Origin: Campanula takesimana
Taxonomy: Eukaryota; Streptophyta; Magnoliopsida; Asterales; Campanulaceae
Direction: 5' to 3'
Length of the DNA: 64,000 nucleotides
Assembly (NCBI GenBank): GCA_026119855.1
Contig: JAOWBW010000283.1
Coordinates: forward strand, 248,001-312,000
Notes under the pieces: generated by a model
Told to the model about the DNA's origin: nothing
What the model saw: only the letters and a program-made list of their open reading frames with translations
Databases searched by the model: none
Position numbers and translations under genes: made by a program
Shown here: positions 13,101 to 23,926 of the stretch, one piece after another
Position numbering within the stretch: the first letter of the stretch is position 1
Layout of the letters: every line of letters starts with the position of its first letter

Positions 13101-14754
13101 TGTGTCCAAGACACAAGTGACATAACCAGATTAGGGGTCAAACGGACTAATCCTCTAACAACCATCTGCATATACCCAATCAATCTTTGCTCAGCTCGAA
13201 CACTCGGTTAGCGAGTCTGTCCTCCACAATGGCTGGTGGTTTCTTAGAGCTTTCTCACACGACTTAGCACCCACACTAACGCAGCCATGAGCCTGTCAGC
13301 AAAACCTCAGAAACACGTCAAGAGAACTAAGAGCTACGGTAGCACATCGCTGACATCTAAGCATGCAAAGCTTGGCTTCTGTCTTCAAGAAAGTATATTA
13401 GAGATACAAGTAAACCAGCAAGCTGTCGATGGTTGAAATAATCGTCCATAACTCACTGTGAAAGAAAAACGCTGCCCCACCACAGCAAGCAGTCATTGCC
13501 TGGGAGTTCCATCTGTGTTTACTATTCATTTATAAACAACTAGAGTACCTAATGCAGCCGCAGAAAGTGATTATGTAGCTGACTCAAGTGTAGGGACCAA
13601 GGGTGTGCTGACTATATCCATATATCATACTTCTCTGAAAAGCATTATCTTGACTAACAGTTTCTAGCTTCATCAGTAGTCATAGCATACCAGAAGTTCA
13701 TAGTACAGATTGAAACTTTATAATTCCTTGTAGGCATCATATTTCGATTGTTTCAGTATGGACGAAATCGTTATTTGATTGTTATCTTTTGAACCTCTTC
13801 TTAGCAGTAGTCTGTTCTTATCTTGCAGATCTATTTTTTGCGAAGTGGCACAAATAATTGAAGTCCATATTATTCATTTAAAGACCATCTGGGAGCAAAT
13901 AGCAGTTTAAATAGAAGCTGACTAAAAATACATATCTCAAAGAAGCATATGCATCTCTAGAAACAGTACTCCGCAAAACTAGTGAAACGCAATTTACAAA
14001 GACACAAAACCAATCCAATCATTCATCTTTTGTCCCAGAGAATCGACACCCAAATGCTCAACCAACAGCTGTACTTTCAAAGAAAACATTGCCGCAACCA
14101 AATCAAATTTGCAAACAAGTAATTTGTAAATTTAATCATCCAAAAATACATAATTAAGCAAATAAAAGTTCAAAACTTCAGATACTCAGAGACAATTAGA
14201 GCATAGAAACAAAAAGAACCAAAAACCAAATGATCCCAAAGAAAATTGTGAAAAACAAACACAGTACAATCAGACAAGAAAATCAGCAACTCACTTCCAT
14301 AACTAAAGTTCAGGCCTTTAATACAAAATTGAACATAGGGCGTGTTTGGGAACTCAATTTCAAGCTTCAAATTCATGATCAAACAAAATAAAATCTACTC
14401 AGCTAAAAAAAAAAAAAAAAAATCCAGTACAAATTCAACATCTTATAATGGATTCACCGAGCGAGCACAATATTACCTGAAATTACGACAAAGTTCAGGA
14501 ACACTCATTTTATACTGCAAATTAGACCTAGGCTGTTTAAGCCTAATACAGAAAACAGTAGCCGGATGAACCAAATCCTCCTCCATCATCATAAGATCGT
14601 CGTTGCCGTTGACCGCCATGTCCTCTTCAGCAGGTAATTCGGTAGCCGGAGATGTGATATTGGAAGCTTCTAGAATAGCAGCAGCAGCACCTGAAGAAGA
14701 CTCTTCCTCAGAGTCCTTATTGTTATTGTTAGTTGCAGTAGATGAGGGACTCAT
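1177..14754 (-). CDS. MED16: Mediator of RNA polymerase II transcription subunit 16 (MED16/SFR6)
   Basis: Tail-module subunit of the nuclear Mediator complex, which relays transcription-factor signals to RNA polymerase II. In Arabidopsis it is SFR6, needed for cold, iron and defence responses (family knowledge). I placed 16 coding exons by GT/AG sites and similarity to the Arabidopsis protein as I recall it: 14754-14477, 12015-11947, 11188-11100, 10395-10283, 9580-9479, 9398-9314, 7768-7172, 6342-5724, 5580-5501, 5064-4982, 4864-4628, 4490-4319, 4109-3640, 3404-3228, 1779-1402, 1323-1177. They total 3696 nt (1231 aa plus stop) and every junction keeps frame. Landmarks are MSVPELCRNF at the end of exon 1, the WD40-like N-terminal half (exons 2-8), LASHFITRLRRYASFC in exon 12 and WPRKRRMSERDAAFG in exon 15. 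The C-terminal CxxC pairs (CIRC, CPMC) precede WVRVV-stop. The first ATG follows no in-frame alternative. Length is close to the Arabidopsis protein (about 1280 aa). I see no break. Confidence 0.95.
2146..2393. mobile_element. Stowaway-like MITE in the MED16 intron before exon 15
   Basis: The inverted ends CTCCCTCCGTCCC and GGGACGGAGGGAG are flanked by TA on both sides. The element is 248 bp with no coding potential. It lies in the intron at 1780-3227. Confidence 0.85.
2882..3035. mobile_element. Stowaway-like MITE, second copy in the same MED16 intron
   Basis: The ends CTCCATCCATCCC and GGACGGAGGGAG are flanked by TA. The element is 154 bp, shorter and more diverged than the copy at 2146. 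Confidence 0.75.
8197..9182. mobile_element. Long inverted-repeat element in the MED16 intron at 7769-9313
   Basis: The left arm (from about 8197) and the right arm (to about 9182) are complementary over some 200 bp with many mismatches. Matching landmarks include a CCAGTTA motif followed by a TTCATCATTACTTT block, and GGTCCCT motifs near both ends. No open frame is worth calling. Boundaries are approximate and I could not identify a target-site duplication, so the family is unassigned. Confidence 0.55.
9821..10254. mobile_element. MITE in the MED16 intron at 9581-10282
   Basis: Inverted ends begin CAAACTGTTACT and end AGTAACAGTTTG. The complementarity continues, with a few mismatches, through an AAAGTATTT block for about 28 bp. 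The 434-bp body is AT-rich and noncoding. Confidence 0.6.
10580..10812. mobile_element. Decayed Stowaway-like MITE in the MED16 intron at 10396-11099
   Basis: The left part reads CTGTCCGGAAATATAGTCTCAC and the right part GTGGGACTATCTTTCC followed by GGGGAG and TA. These are complementary but eroded. Exact limits are uncertain. Confidence 0.4.
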
Positions 14755-14759
14755 CTGGA

Positions 14760-15030
14760 CTAAGTATATATAAAGGGGACAAAAAGAAATTAATAAACCC
14801 TAATTTATATGGAAAGAAAGTGTGTGTGTGTGTGTGTGTGTGTGTGGGGAGAAAGTCGCAAGTTGAAGGCGACAGGAATGACTGTAGAGGGGGAAAGGAA
14901 GGGAGGGGATTGGATGGTTGGTGTGGGGTTATGGTTTTTGGGTGAAGAAAGTGGGGGACTGATGCTGACGAACAGAGGTGGAATTTCGGATGCCTTTGTT
15001 TTGATTTAAATTAGTGTTTCTAACCGGTTG
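14760..15030. repeat. MED16 5' leader/promoter side with a (TG)n microsatellite
   Basis: On the minus strand this region precedes the MED16 start codon. A TG dinucleotide run occupies about 14820-14846 and a purine-rich tract follows. The open frames across the repeat (14742-14945, 14809-15009) are artefacts of the repeat. I could not define a transcription start or a convincing TATA box. Confidence 0.5.
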
Positions 15031-15252
15031 TCGGACCGGAACCGCTCCACCCCTCCATCCAACGGCTCCGATCAAAGTCACATAGGCGAGCTCATCATCT
15101 GTGCGGCTAAGATGATTTCAATTTTTTGTGGGTCCTACCGAGCTCGGACACATCTCATCCGTCAAACACAAAATCCAATGAGGTGGCTCTAATCGGAGCC
15201 ATTGGGTGGAGCGGGTGGAGCTAACCGCTCGGTGGAGCTGTTCGAAATCCCC
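15031..15252. mobile_element. MITE-like repeat, inverted copy at 57620-57840
   Basis: A stretch of about 220 bp rich in GGAACCGCTCCACCC-type motifs matches 57620-57840 in opposite orientation with high similarity. Both copies have near-terminal complementary motifs (CCGCTCCACCC and GGGTGGAGCGG). It lies about 280 bp upstream of the MED16 start codon, so it may overlap the MED16 promoter. Confidence 0.65.
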
Positions 15253-17227
15253 ATTTGTCCTTGTTGTATTTAGATCTCTCTCTTCCCTAAATAATGTCCA
15301 TTTAAAAAAATGAAATGTTTGTGTTTTCAAAAAAAAAAGAACATTGTTTTTTTAAGATTTTGGTCATTATTTTTTAAATAAACATCATAAAAGAATGTTG
15401 AACTTAATATATTCCCACACACTCCACAATTTTTCCTTATCCTTGATGTCCACAGTCGCGCCACCACTGTAACATCACCCCAAATTCAGCGTATTAGAGA
15501 TGTGATCTTCTTGTGTATCACTCTCCATGTCTTTATACCTTGTGTGTCTTCTCCCCCACAATTGTCCTGATAATCATTGTGAACATTTGCCGGCCACCAT
15601 ATCCAATTCTCCATTTCTACGTAAAATACTTGTACCAAATCTAACCCTCCTATTGGTTCACCCAATCTATACTCCACATCACATCCCAACATGGACATCA
15701 CAAATTCAACATCCTTCTTTCTCACCAACCCTCTTTTCTGACGTTTGTTATTAACAAACGCCAGACAAGCAGTGAATCATAAAACGTGATGGTCCACTCC
15801 CTCTCCACACGCTCAATTATGACCCTTCTCTTTTCGTGGAAGACGGCACCTGTAGACACCCGTCTTGGACCTCTCATACCTCAATTGCATATATAGTCTT
15901 TTATTTACTTGTGTTTTGTTGATCTCTCACTTTCGTCAGGTTCCTAACTGATTTTTGTTAGTTTTAAACCAAACTGAATAACGTAGTTAACTTTTAATGT
16001 TATTTCTTTCTATCTCTTGTCTGCCCACCGCACTTCCTACACCCTTTTGAGGTGTGCGCGCTTCCGAGCTTAGGTGTGTGATGTGTGTGCTTTTTACTGT
16101 TCAGATGACTGATTCCCTTCACCTTTCCCTTAATAATTTGAATTGTAACCTCCACCACCATAATGGCATCCAAAGAACCCCTTTTGATGGCATGTTTCAT
16201 CCTCATTTACCTATAAAATAACCCCTTGGGATCATTTGAAAAAGACCACTCTTTGATTGCAAAAAAAACTCTAGGCAAAGAGTACTAAATTTACTTTGAA
16301 GTTCTTTCAAGCTCCCCAAACCTAGCTTTCCCTTATTTATTATATCTATATTCATCTCCTTCTTTTAAAGTGTTGATATATGTATGCAATCCCTATAAAT
16401 GGGACATGGTCAAATTACTGTTTCATATATTGAAGTTGGCTAAGGTTATCTCCCTACATACCACTTCCCCCTAAATTCCCCTTAAAGTATAATTGAACAA
16501 AAATAAGGACTTTTAGATATACAAATAATCTAGAATACCTAAAACAGCTATAATTATAACGCAATGCGTGTGCCGAACACCTTTCCGTTTTCCGTAACCT
16601 AATCCCCGAAAACCATATATGAGTCTCTGATTGTGTGTATAATAAAAATATAGGTGATGACTCCACTAGAATCAATTAGACTTTCCTAGCAAAAATTCCT
16701 TAACTTTAGGCTAGTTGGGGGGGGGGGGGGTCGAGGCACATACAGCGTCGTAATAACTTGATCCCGTGCACTGTCGATCGGATGCAATAACGCATGACAT
16801 TGGGTTACTTATAGGCATCCTCAAGGCAATTACCCCAAACTAATCTTAGTCCTTCCTCTTTTTAATTTGATTTTGTTTTATTTCCTCCCAAATAGGAAAG
16901 AGAGAAAGATATATGGGTTTGGTGCGAAGGTAGCGGACGTTGTTAAAGAGAATGAAGATGAAGGTAAGAGGTGGGATAGTTTAGAAAATACATCTTTTCG
17001 GGGGTCTATATTGACGAAAATTTATGGATCCGTCATTAAATGCGAGCTTAGCTGCAACACTCTGTATGAACAATTTAGATTTCGATACATTTCTTCACTT
17101 TTTAAATTAATATTAATTTATTTTGGCATAAATCTCATATGTACTAAATTAATTATTACCGTCCTTATACCAACACGGCAATGATGTAACTGTAAACCAT
17201 TTATTACACTTCTTAAATTAATATTAA
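15253..17227. other. Intergenic, no gene recognised
   Basis: AT-rich sequence with short open frames only (80 aa or less, one of 105 aa at 16867-17184) that match nothing I know and lack coding character. It contains a 27-base near-perfect palindrome at 15738-15764, a poly-G run near 16717-16730, and the first unit of a repeat of about 120 bp (17103-17190) that serves as empty-site control for the adjacent Helitron. Confidence 0.5.
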
Positions 17228-20178
17228 CTAGTCTAACACCCGTGCGTTAAACGCACGGCATGATACTTTGACAAAAAGAAAAAAGAAAAAAACATAACAT
17301 AGGAAAGAGAAAAAACTTAACAAAGCAAAGAAAACATAAATCACTTGCCTTCATAAAACATGAGCAAATACTCACATTTGCGAATAGCTCAAATGCCTCT
17401 ACGCTCGAGTTCGTAGACTTCTCCCATGAAAATAATGTTAGCCCATGAAAATCTTCCACAATATGCATTACTCCTGATATTTGTTGATAATATAATCTTC
17501 CCGTCCCAAAGTTAATGTCCGTTTTTTATTTTACGAGATATTTATGAAAGTTAATTTTTTAAACTATTTTTAGATACACAAGTAATTAACTACATAAACA
17601 TTATTAGATAGTTTGACCATTTTTGCTAACACAAATTATATAATCCAAAGATACAAATCTCAACCTAAATAAGCAGATTATTCAAAGAAAAAATGAAGGA
17701 CATAAAACTTGTAGAGCAAAAATAGTTTTGACATTTCTGGTCAGACTACATGGAATAAATGAGATAAAAAAAAAACCATGGTTCAGTTAGGAATATCAAT
17801 TAATACTGATGTATCTTATTCCTAAAAACATGTAAAACATAAATAAAAAACAAACATGTCATTTGCAAATCCACTTAGACGTCGAGCGTTATTAAGTAAC
17901 TCATTGATATCAACAGGTAAAAAGAAAATAGATAAATGTATACAGTATCTTAAATAAACAAGGGTGGCTTCTTTCTCAGCTAGCTCTACATATACGGATT
18001 GCTATCAAGGCATTCTAATTTCATGAGTAAATTTATCAAACAACTTATGTGCACCAAGAGCAATCCTGTCTCTTTTTCTATCCCCACCCAACTCATCAAG
18101 ATTATCTATCTACAATCGTAGTGAACTGCACCCATCAAGGACACGACCTTTACCTCCTGACGCTAACCACTGACCCGCTAAAACCGGACTACACAATAAG
18201 AAACACACACACACTTTTGAAACAAACAAACAAAAAATATATTACAATTCTCTGTCCTAAGCGCGGTACAACAACGAACTCAGACACAATTGGTCAAACA
18301 TGTCATTTGCAGTTTCTCATAGCAATTTCACTTAGACGTCGGGTGTTATTATTTAACTCATTGTTATCAATTGGAATTTACTTTAAGATCATGCAAAAAG
18401 GATGGATGAGATGTCTTATAGGTTAAGTAGTTGATGGTCCAATCCTCACTCTTATCTTTCTTATATTGTTTCTTGTAGGTAGTACACTTTGAAACAAATT
18501 ACTCCATCCATCCAAAAATGGATGCTCACAAAAATCAAGAAATTAAACAAATCAATAGTTCTCTCACAGAAGATAACGTAAAATACAAATCAAATTCCAG
18601 AAACTCTACTTAAGAGCGCTGTTTTTTTAGCATATGGAAAACGCAGGAATCGTGTTATTAGATAAATAAAAAAACACATTCTAATTTGATGAGTAATTTC
18701 ATCAATCAGCTTATGTGCACCAAGAGCAACCCCGTCTCCTTCTCTATATCAAACCCCAACACAACCAATAAGATTATATTTTGAAACAAATAAACAAAAA
18801 AATATCAAAATTCTCTGATTCTTTGTCCTAAACGCAGTACAACAACGAACTCGGACACACCTGGATCAATGCCACCTAATATACATTAATCACAAACTGT
18901 TTTATAAACTCAAGTTAAACAAAAAAGGGTAAAAAAAAATCAAGAATTCATAGAGAGCAGAATACACAATGCTTTCATGTGACCTTTAGTTAACAACTTG
19001 ATTAAGGGTGTCAATAGTTTATATATGATTCTGATTAACTAATAGAGCTAATCAATATGAACAGAGAGCTTGCTGCAGCAAGTCCTACAATTCATTTTTC
19101 CAAAAATTAAAATTTTAAGAATTCCCAATGCACATATCAGATTGACAAAAGAAGCATACAAATACATGGATCAATCAAGTGTAAAAGGATACCTGTAAAA
19201 TATGAAAAAGATGCAGCACAACACAAAACCATTATCTTGATCGAGCTTTGGAGCAAGTCATACCTCAAATGCAGGATATTGCATATGGGATTTAACTGTT
19301 TTTTTTTTTTAAGAAGGGATTTAACTGTTTCATCAAGCTTTTTCTGCAAAATGGGTACGAAAAAATAATTAAAAAGCAATAAAGCATGTCACATAGTTAT
19401 ATCAAAGCAAAGTTTTTCTACCAAAACATTGATTATATCATAGACCGTCGTCTTTCAACACCTGAAAATCCCAACATGTTATCTAGTCAAACCCCACGAA
19501 TTCACACAAAAAAACATAATTAAAAGTAAATTAAAGAAATGGGTATATACCTAATGGAGATGCGATATCATCAAGTCTAATAGTTACCACACCATCTCAA
19601 TTGTACAAACAGGAAACTGAGAGAAATAGCTTCCTGACTCAAAAGCACGATCTGGAAAATAAATCTTCTTTTATCAATCAAACAGGAAATCAAGATGATC
19701 AATGAAATTAAAATAGAAGTATCAATCAAACGGGAAATCGAGAAAGAGGAATCAAAGTTTTACCAAAAACTTGATGAATCCAGACGAGATTTTGCTGTTT
19801 GAAGAACATCTTTGCCCTAACTCTATAAACCTAGGGTTAACTGCAGCAAATAAGAGAAATTGAGAAACAGGAAGATAAACGAGATCAATACGGATGTAAG
19901 ATACGAGTGGAAAGTGATTTGGAGAGGAGAGCCAACAAACCTAGAGCTTCAATCCGTATAAAACCCAAAAAGAGGGGGCGCATAGAAGGGGAAACCGGCG
20001 GTGGCGCAGGTAGGCAGAAACCATGCAATAGAAAGCGGAGGAAGAGTGGGCGGCGCAAGGGAAAATAGCCGAATAATCCTAATCCTAATCCAGGTTTCTA
20101 ATTTTAGAGTTGTGAGTTTGAGCGGGAACTTCTTTTAGAAAGGGGCTCAGCTTACTTCAGCCATTATTTATATATAGA
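17228..20178 (-). mobile_element. Non-autonomous Helitron
   Basis: Read on the minus strand, the element starts TCTATATATAAATAATGG at 20178. It ends at 17228 with a hairpin (CCGTGCG, short loop, CGCACGG) followed nine bases later by CTAG. Insertion is between A and T, as expected for Helitrons. The flanks rejoin to a sequence present uninterrupted at about 17103-17190. No replicase-helicase frame is present in its 2951 bp. Inside, a block near 18010-18290 is repeated in diverged form near 18678-18860, and a block near 17869-17925 recurs at 18297-18370. The minus-strand leader-like portion near 19550-20100 could be captured host sequence but I cannot name a source. Confidence 0.8.
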
Positions 20179-21194
20179 TTTATTTGGTGTAATCTCATAT
20201 GTACTATCTCTATATCAACACGGGATGATGTAATTGTAGACCATCGAGGGAAAGTGCAAACTATTGCATGAGTCATTTTGAAAACTACTGTTGTTATTAG
20301 GGAGTCTATTGGAAAAACACGGGCTGTATAACAAATCTCCAACAAATTTGATCTAGATATTAGGGTTACACAAAATTTTGGGGGAAACTAATGTTAAAAA
20401 AAGACCGGTTTTGGACAACCAGCAAACCAACTCCTACCTTTTCTAAACCGGTTCTCGCTCATTAAAAAAATTCAATCAAAATTTTTGTAAACCGACCTTT
20501 TATGCGGCTTTGGATGTACGACTCTTTCTCTCTCCCATCTCTAACCGTGCTCTCTCCATCTCTCTCAGACCTAGCCGCCTCCATATCTCTCACTCTTCGA
20601 CCTAAATCTCCATCTCTCTCACTCCCCGACTAACCGTCGCCGTCGCTATCTCCATCTCACTCTCTCTCAGACCTAACGACGGTCATACTCACTCGATTGC
20701 ACTCAATTTCAAGCAGAATGAGGTTGATTTCAAATCCAAACGCAAATAAATATGTAATGAAGAAGAGGACGGGCATGATGGAGGTATGTGTTGATTTCAA
20801 GCTTTTTCCGCTTGATTCTCACTCTATTTTGTTCGCTTATTGTGTTGATTTCAAGCATTTTTTGTTATGTTTTTGTGATGCTTGTTTAGTTATGTTGAGT
20901 TTGGTACTTGTTACTAAGTGATTTAAACAAGCAAAGGAGTCTTTGTTGAATAAAGTTGAAGACTTTCCGGCAATCAAACATGATCACATTGACAAGGTTG
21001 TTGGGAGCAAAGACAACGAGGAGAAGAAGAGGAAGAAAGCTGATGGTTTAACTGCAGCATATGTCAGCAAATTAGGTCTGGAAAGGGTGTTAGTCAGTGA
21101 AATTGTAACTTATTGTTTTTAAGTCCAAACTTATTATTTTAAATTATTAACTTAATGTTTTTTATGATTAAACATGTGTATTAAGTTGTATTAT

Positions 21195-21784
21195 AAGCTC
21201 ATGTTCAAACTGCTTGTTTCAAAAGAAATTGTACGGTTATTATAATATCAAGTTTGTCTGTTAAATTACGAAGTTACACTAATAAAACACCAAGTGTAGA
21301 TCCGATACTGCATAACTTTATTAACCACCAGGCTTCACTAATTAAACACAAAGTCACTGTACTAAAACATAAAGTTAAAATAGTAAAACACCAAGTTACT
21401 ATACTAACAACACTAAGTTATATTATAGTTGATGTTCAAAATGCTTATTTCAATAGAAATTGCATGGTTATTATAATAACAAGTTTGTCTGTTCCAAATA
21501 CCAAGTTACACTACTAAAATACCAAGTATATATCTGATATAGCATAACATCTTTAACCAGCAACTTGCACTAACAAATCACCAAGTTATTGTATTAAAAC
21601 ATAAAGTTACAATACTAAAACACCAAGTTACTAAACTAAAACAACACCAATTTATATATAATCGATATTCAAAATGCTTTATTTCAATGTTATTATAATA
21701 TCATGTTTGTCTGCTTAAACACCAAGTTACGCTACTAAAATACTAAGTATAGATCTGATACAACATAGCTTGATTAACCACCAG
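21195..21784. repeat. Tandem repeat, units of about 235 bp, interrupted by the LTR element
   Basis: Three diverged units start near 21198, 21429 and 21667, each with a block containing TGTTCAAA, GGTTATTATAATA and AAGTTTGTCTG. Within each unit a short motif around ACCAAGTTAC recurs many times. The third unit is cut by the retrotransposon and resumes at 30621-30720. Confidence 0.7.
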
Positions 21785-23892
21785 TGTCGCGACCCCGAAC
21801 CCCGCGGGCCCGAGACCGCGATCTGGACGTCGACTTAAACAATAAACTCTAAAATAATGGAGATAAAAATTTCCTTTTATACCCAAAAGATGATAACACA
21901 AGGTTTTGTAAATCAACTTGAACAACAAAGTAAAACTAGTATAAACTCCCTAAGCTTATACACCAAAGTTACAAAATACCCAAATCCTAGTGACGTCAAT
22001 GTTTGGTACAAATATCCCCAAAAGGTTACACATTGATATGATGTAAACCAACCTATAACAACTTTCCCCAAAAGAATGTATCCACACTCGACGTCCTCTT
22101 TCTCGTGATCAGCGAGACTAATCCTTAGCACCTGGGGGGGGGGGGTTAAGGAAAAACAAAGATAAAAGGAAGGGGGTGAGATAAATCTCAATAAGTTACT
22201 AATGCAACTACATGACATGCTAAGATGAAATATACAATAATAAATCATATCTAGCACATAGCATTTATCACATAACAGATAGCAGCGGAAATAAACACAT
22301 AACAAAGGATATTAGCCAAGGTTTCCAAACCGATGCATCCAAATAAAGGATCGCTGCGCAGCTTCAATAATCAACAAATCATCATCTTCATAATAGCATG
22401 AAAGCTGAATAGAAATCCCCGGTACCGGAACCAATAACCAAATGAAGTGTCACAAGGGACGGGAGACATGCCACAAAGTCATGCTCCAAGTAAAGCTAAA
22501 ATGCACACAAATGAGCTAGCTCTTCTCACATCCAAGGCCAATCTGGAGGAGGGTAATAATGGGGCAAAACAATGGTCAACATCATAATGGACTTGGCCGT
22601 GCCATTATAATATTTCGCATCGCCCGAAACAAACACAAATAACCAGCTGGACTTTCAAACGTAGGCCAAGTAATAAAATACTAGCGCAATAAATAGCCAT
22701 GGATTCCAAAGTAGGGAATCATGCCAAATAATCGCCAAGAAGATGAAATGAACCAACAATACACAATAAAGGTGTTCCAAAATCCCAATTAACAATTAAT
22801 AAATTTCAAGCACAAACTTGATCACAAAGGATCCAATTCTATCACTAAAGTGTACTACAATGTTCACTAGGGTCGACTAGAAGGACACCCAAGACTTAGA
22901 CCAAAACGCATTCTCCAATCACACAAAATAACAAATGAAAACTTTCAGAGGTTCTATGCGGCCGCCCACAAGGGACTGTGCGGTCGCCCAAAAAGCCCTC
23001 AAACAAGAACAAAACCTTTCAGATAGATGTGCGGTCGCCCAGACATTTTTGGGCGGTCGCCCAACCTTCTGGACTGCCGGAATTCGGGAGGGAAGAACTG
23101 GGTTCTTCATTTTCTTACCCAATTCACACAATACTCAAAATCAAACACAACCAACAAGTTTGCTAAGGTACCCAAACAACATTTAAGTTTAAGGGAACCT
23201 AACTAACACCATTTATCAACCCAAAACCAAGATTGAATCATGACATTCATCAAATCACCATTTTAGCAAAAAAAAACTCAAATAAATTCCAAATCAATTC
23301 CAAACTCAACCAAACTTCAAATATAACAATTAAAGCATTGTATAAACATGTTATGAGCATTTTAGCATAAAAATAGGGGAAAAACAACTTACTTGAAAAT
23401 AATGAAAGTTGACGGAATTCGAATATTCTTGATTCTACGCGATCCTATCGACGATCTAAACACATTTCAAGTTTTAAGAAATGAGAGATTATGAGAGGAA
23501 GAGGAGGAAAATGAAGAGAGAAGGAAGAGGAAAAACTTACCCACAAATGCTAATGAGAGAGGGAGAGAGTTGCTGGGAGGTGATGAGGGTGAAGGGGAAG
23601 AGTGAGGGAGAAGAGAAGAAGTAGGGAGGGAGTAGGGGAAATGATTTAAAGAATTTACACTTAGGCCCCCTCCTCTACACTACCCACAAATACTTGCACT
23701 CCCTACAACAATTAAGACCCAACAAAACAATACAACACTAACCCAAATAAAATGCTAGGCACAATTATTATGAAACATAAAATGCACACATAATATTTAA
23801 ATAATTAATAATTTAAATAAATAGATAAGAAAATAAATAAATAATAATTATTTATTACTAATAAAATAGAGCCTAGATTTCGGATCGTGAAA
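21785..23892 (-). repeat. 3' LTR of the 21.8-30.6 kb retrotransposon
   Basis: Matches 28519-30620 over its full length. Its first bases on the minus strand read TTTCACG where the 5' LTR reads TGTCACG, so the canonical TG terminus has been lost here. It carries four copies of a GCGGYCGCCCA motif at 22957-23064. Confidence 0.92.
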
Positions 23893-23926
23893 TTCACTCC
23901 CCCTTAAAGAAAATTCGACCCGAATT

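Noticed and set aside
16867..17184. 105-codon plus-strand frame before the first Helitron
   Set aside because: The second half is the duplicated AT-rich flank of the Helitron site; no recognisable domain.
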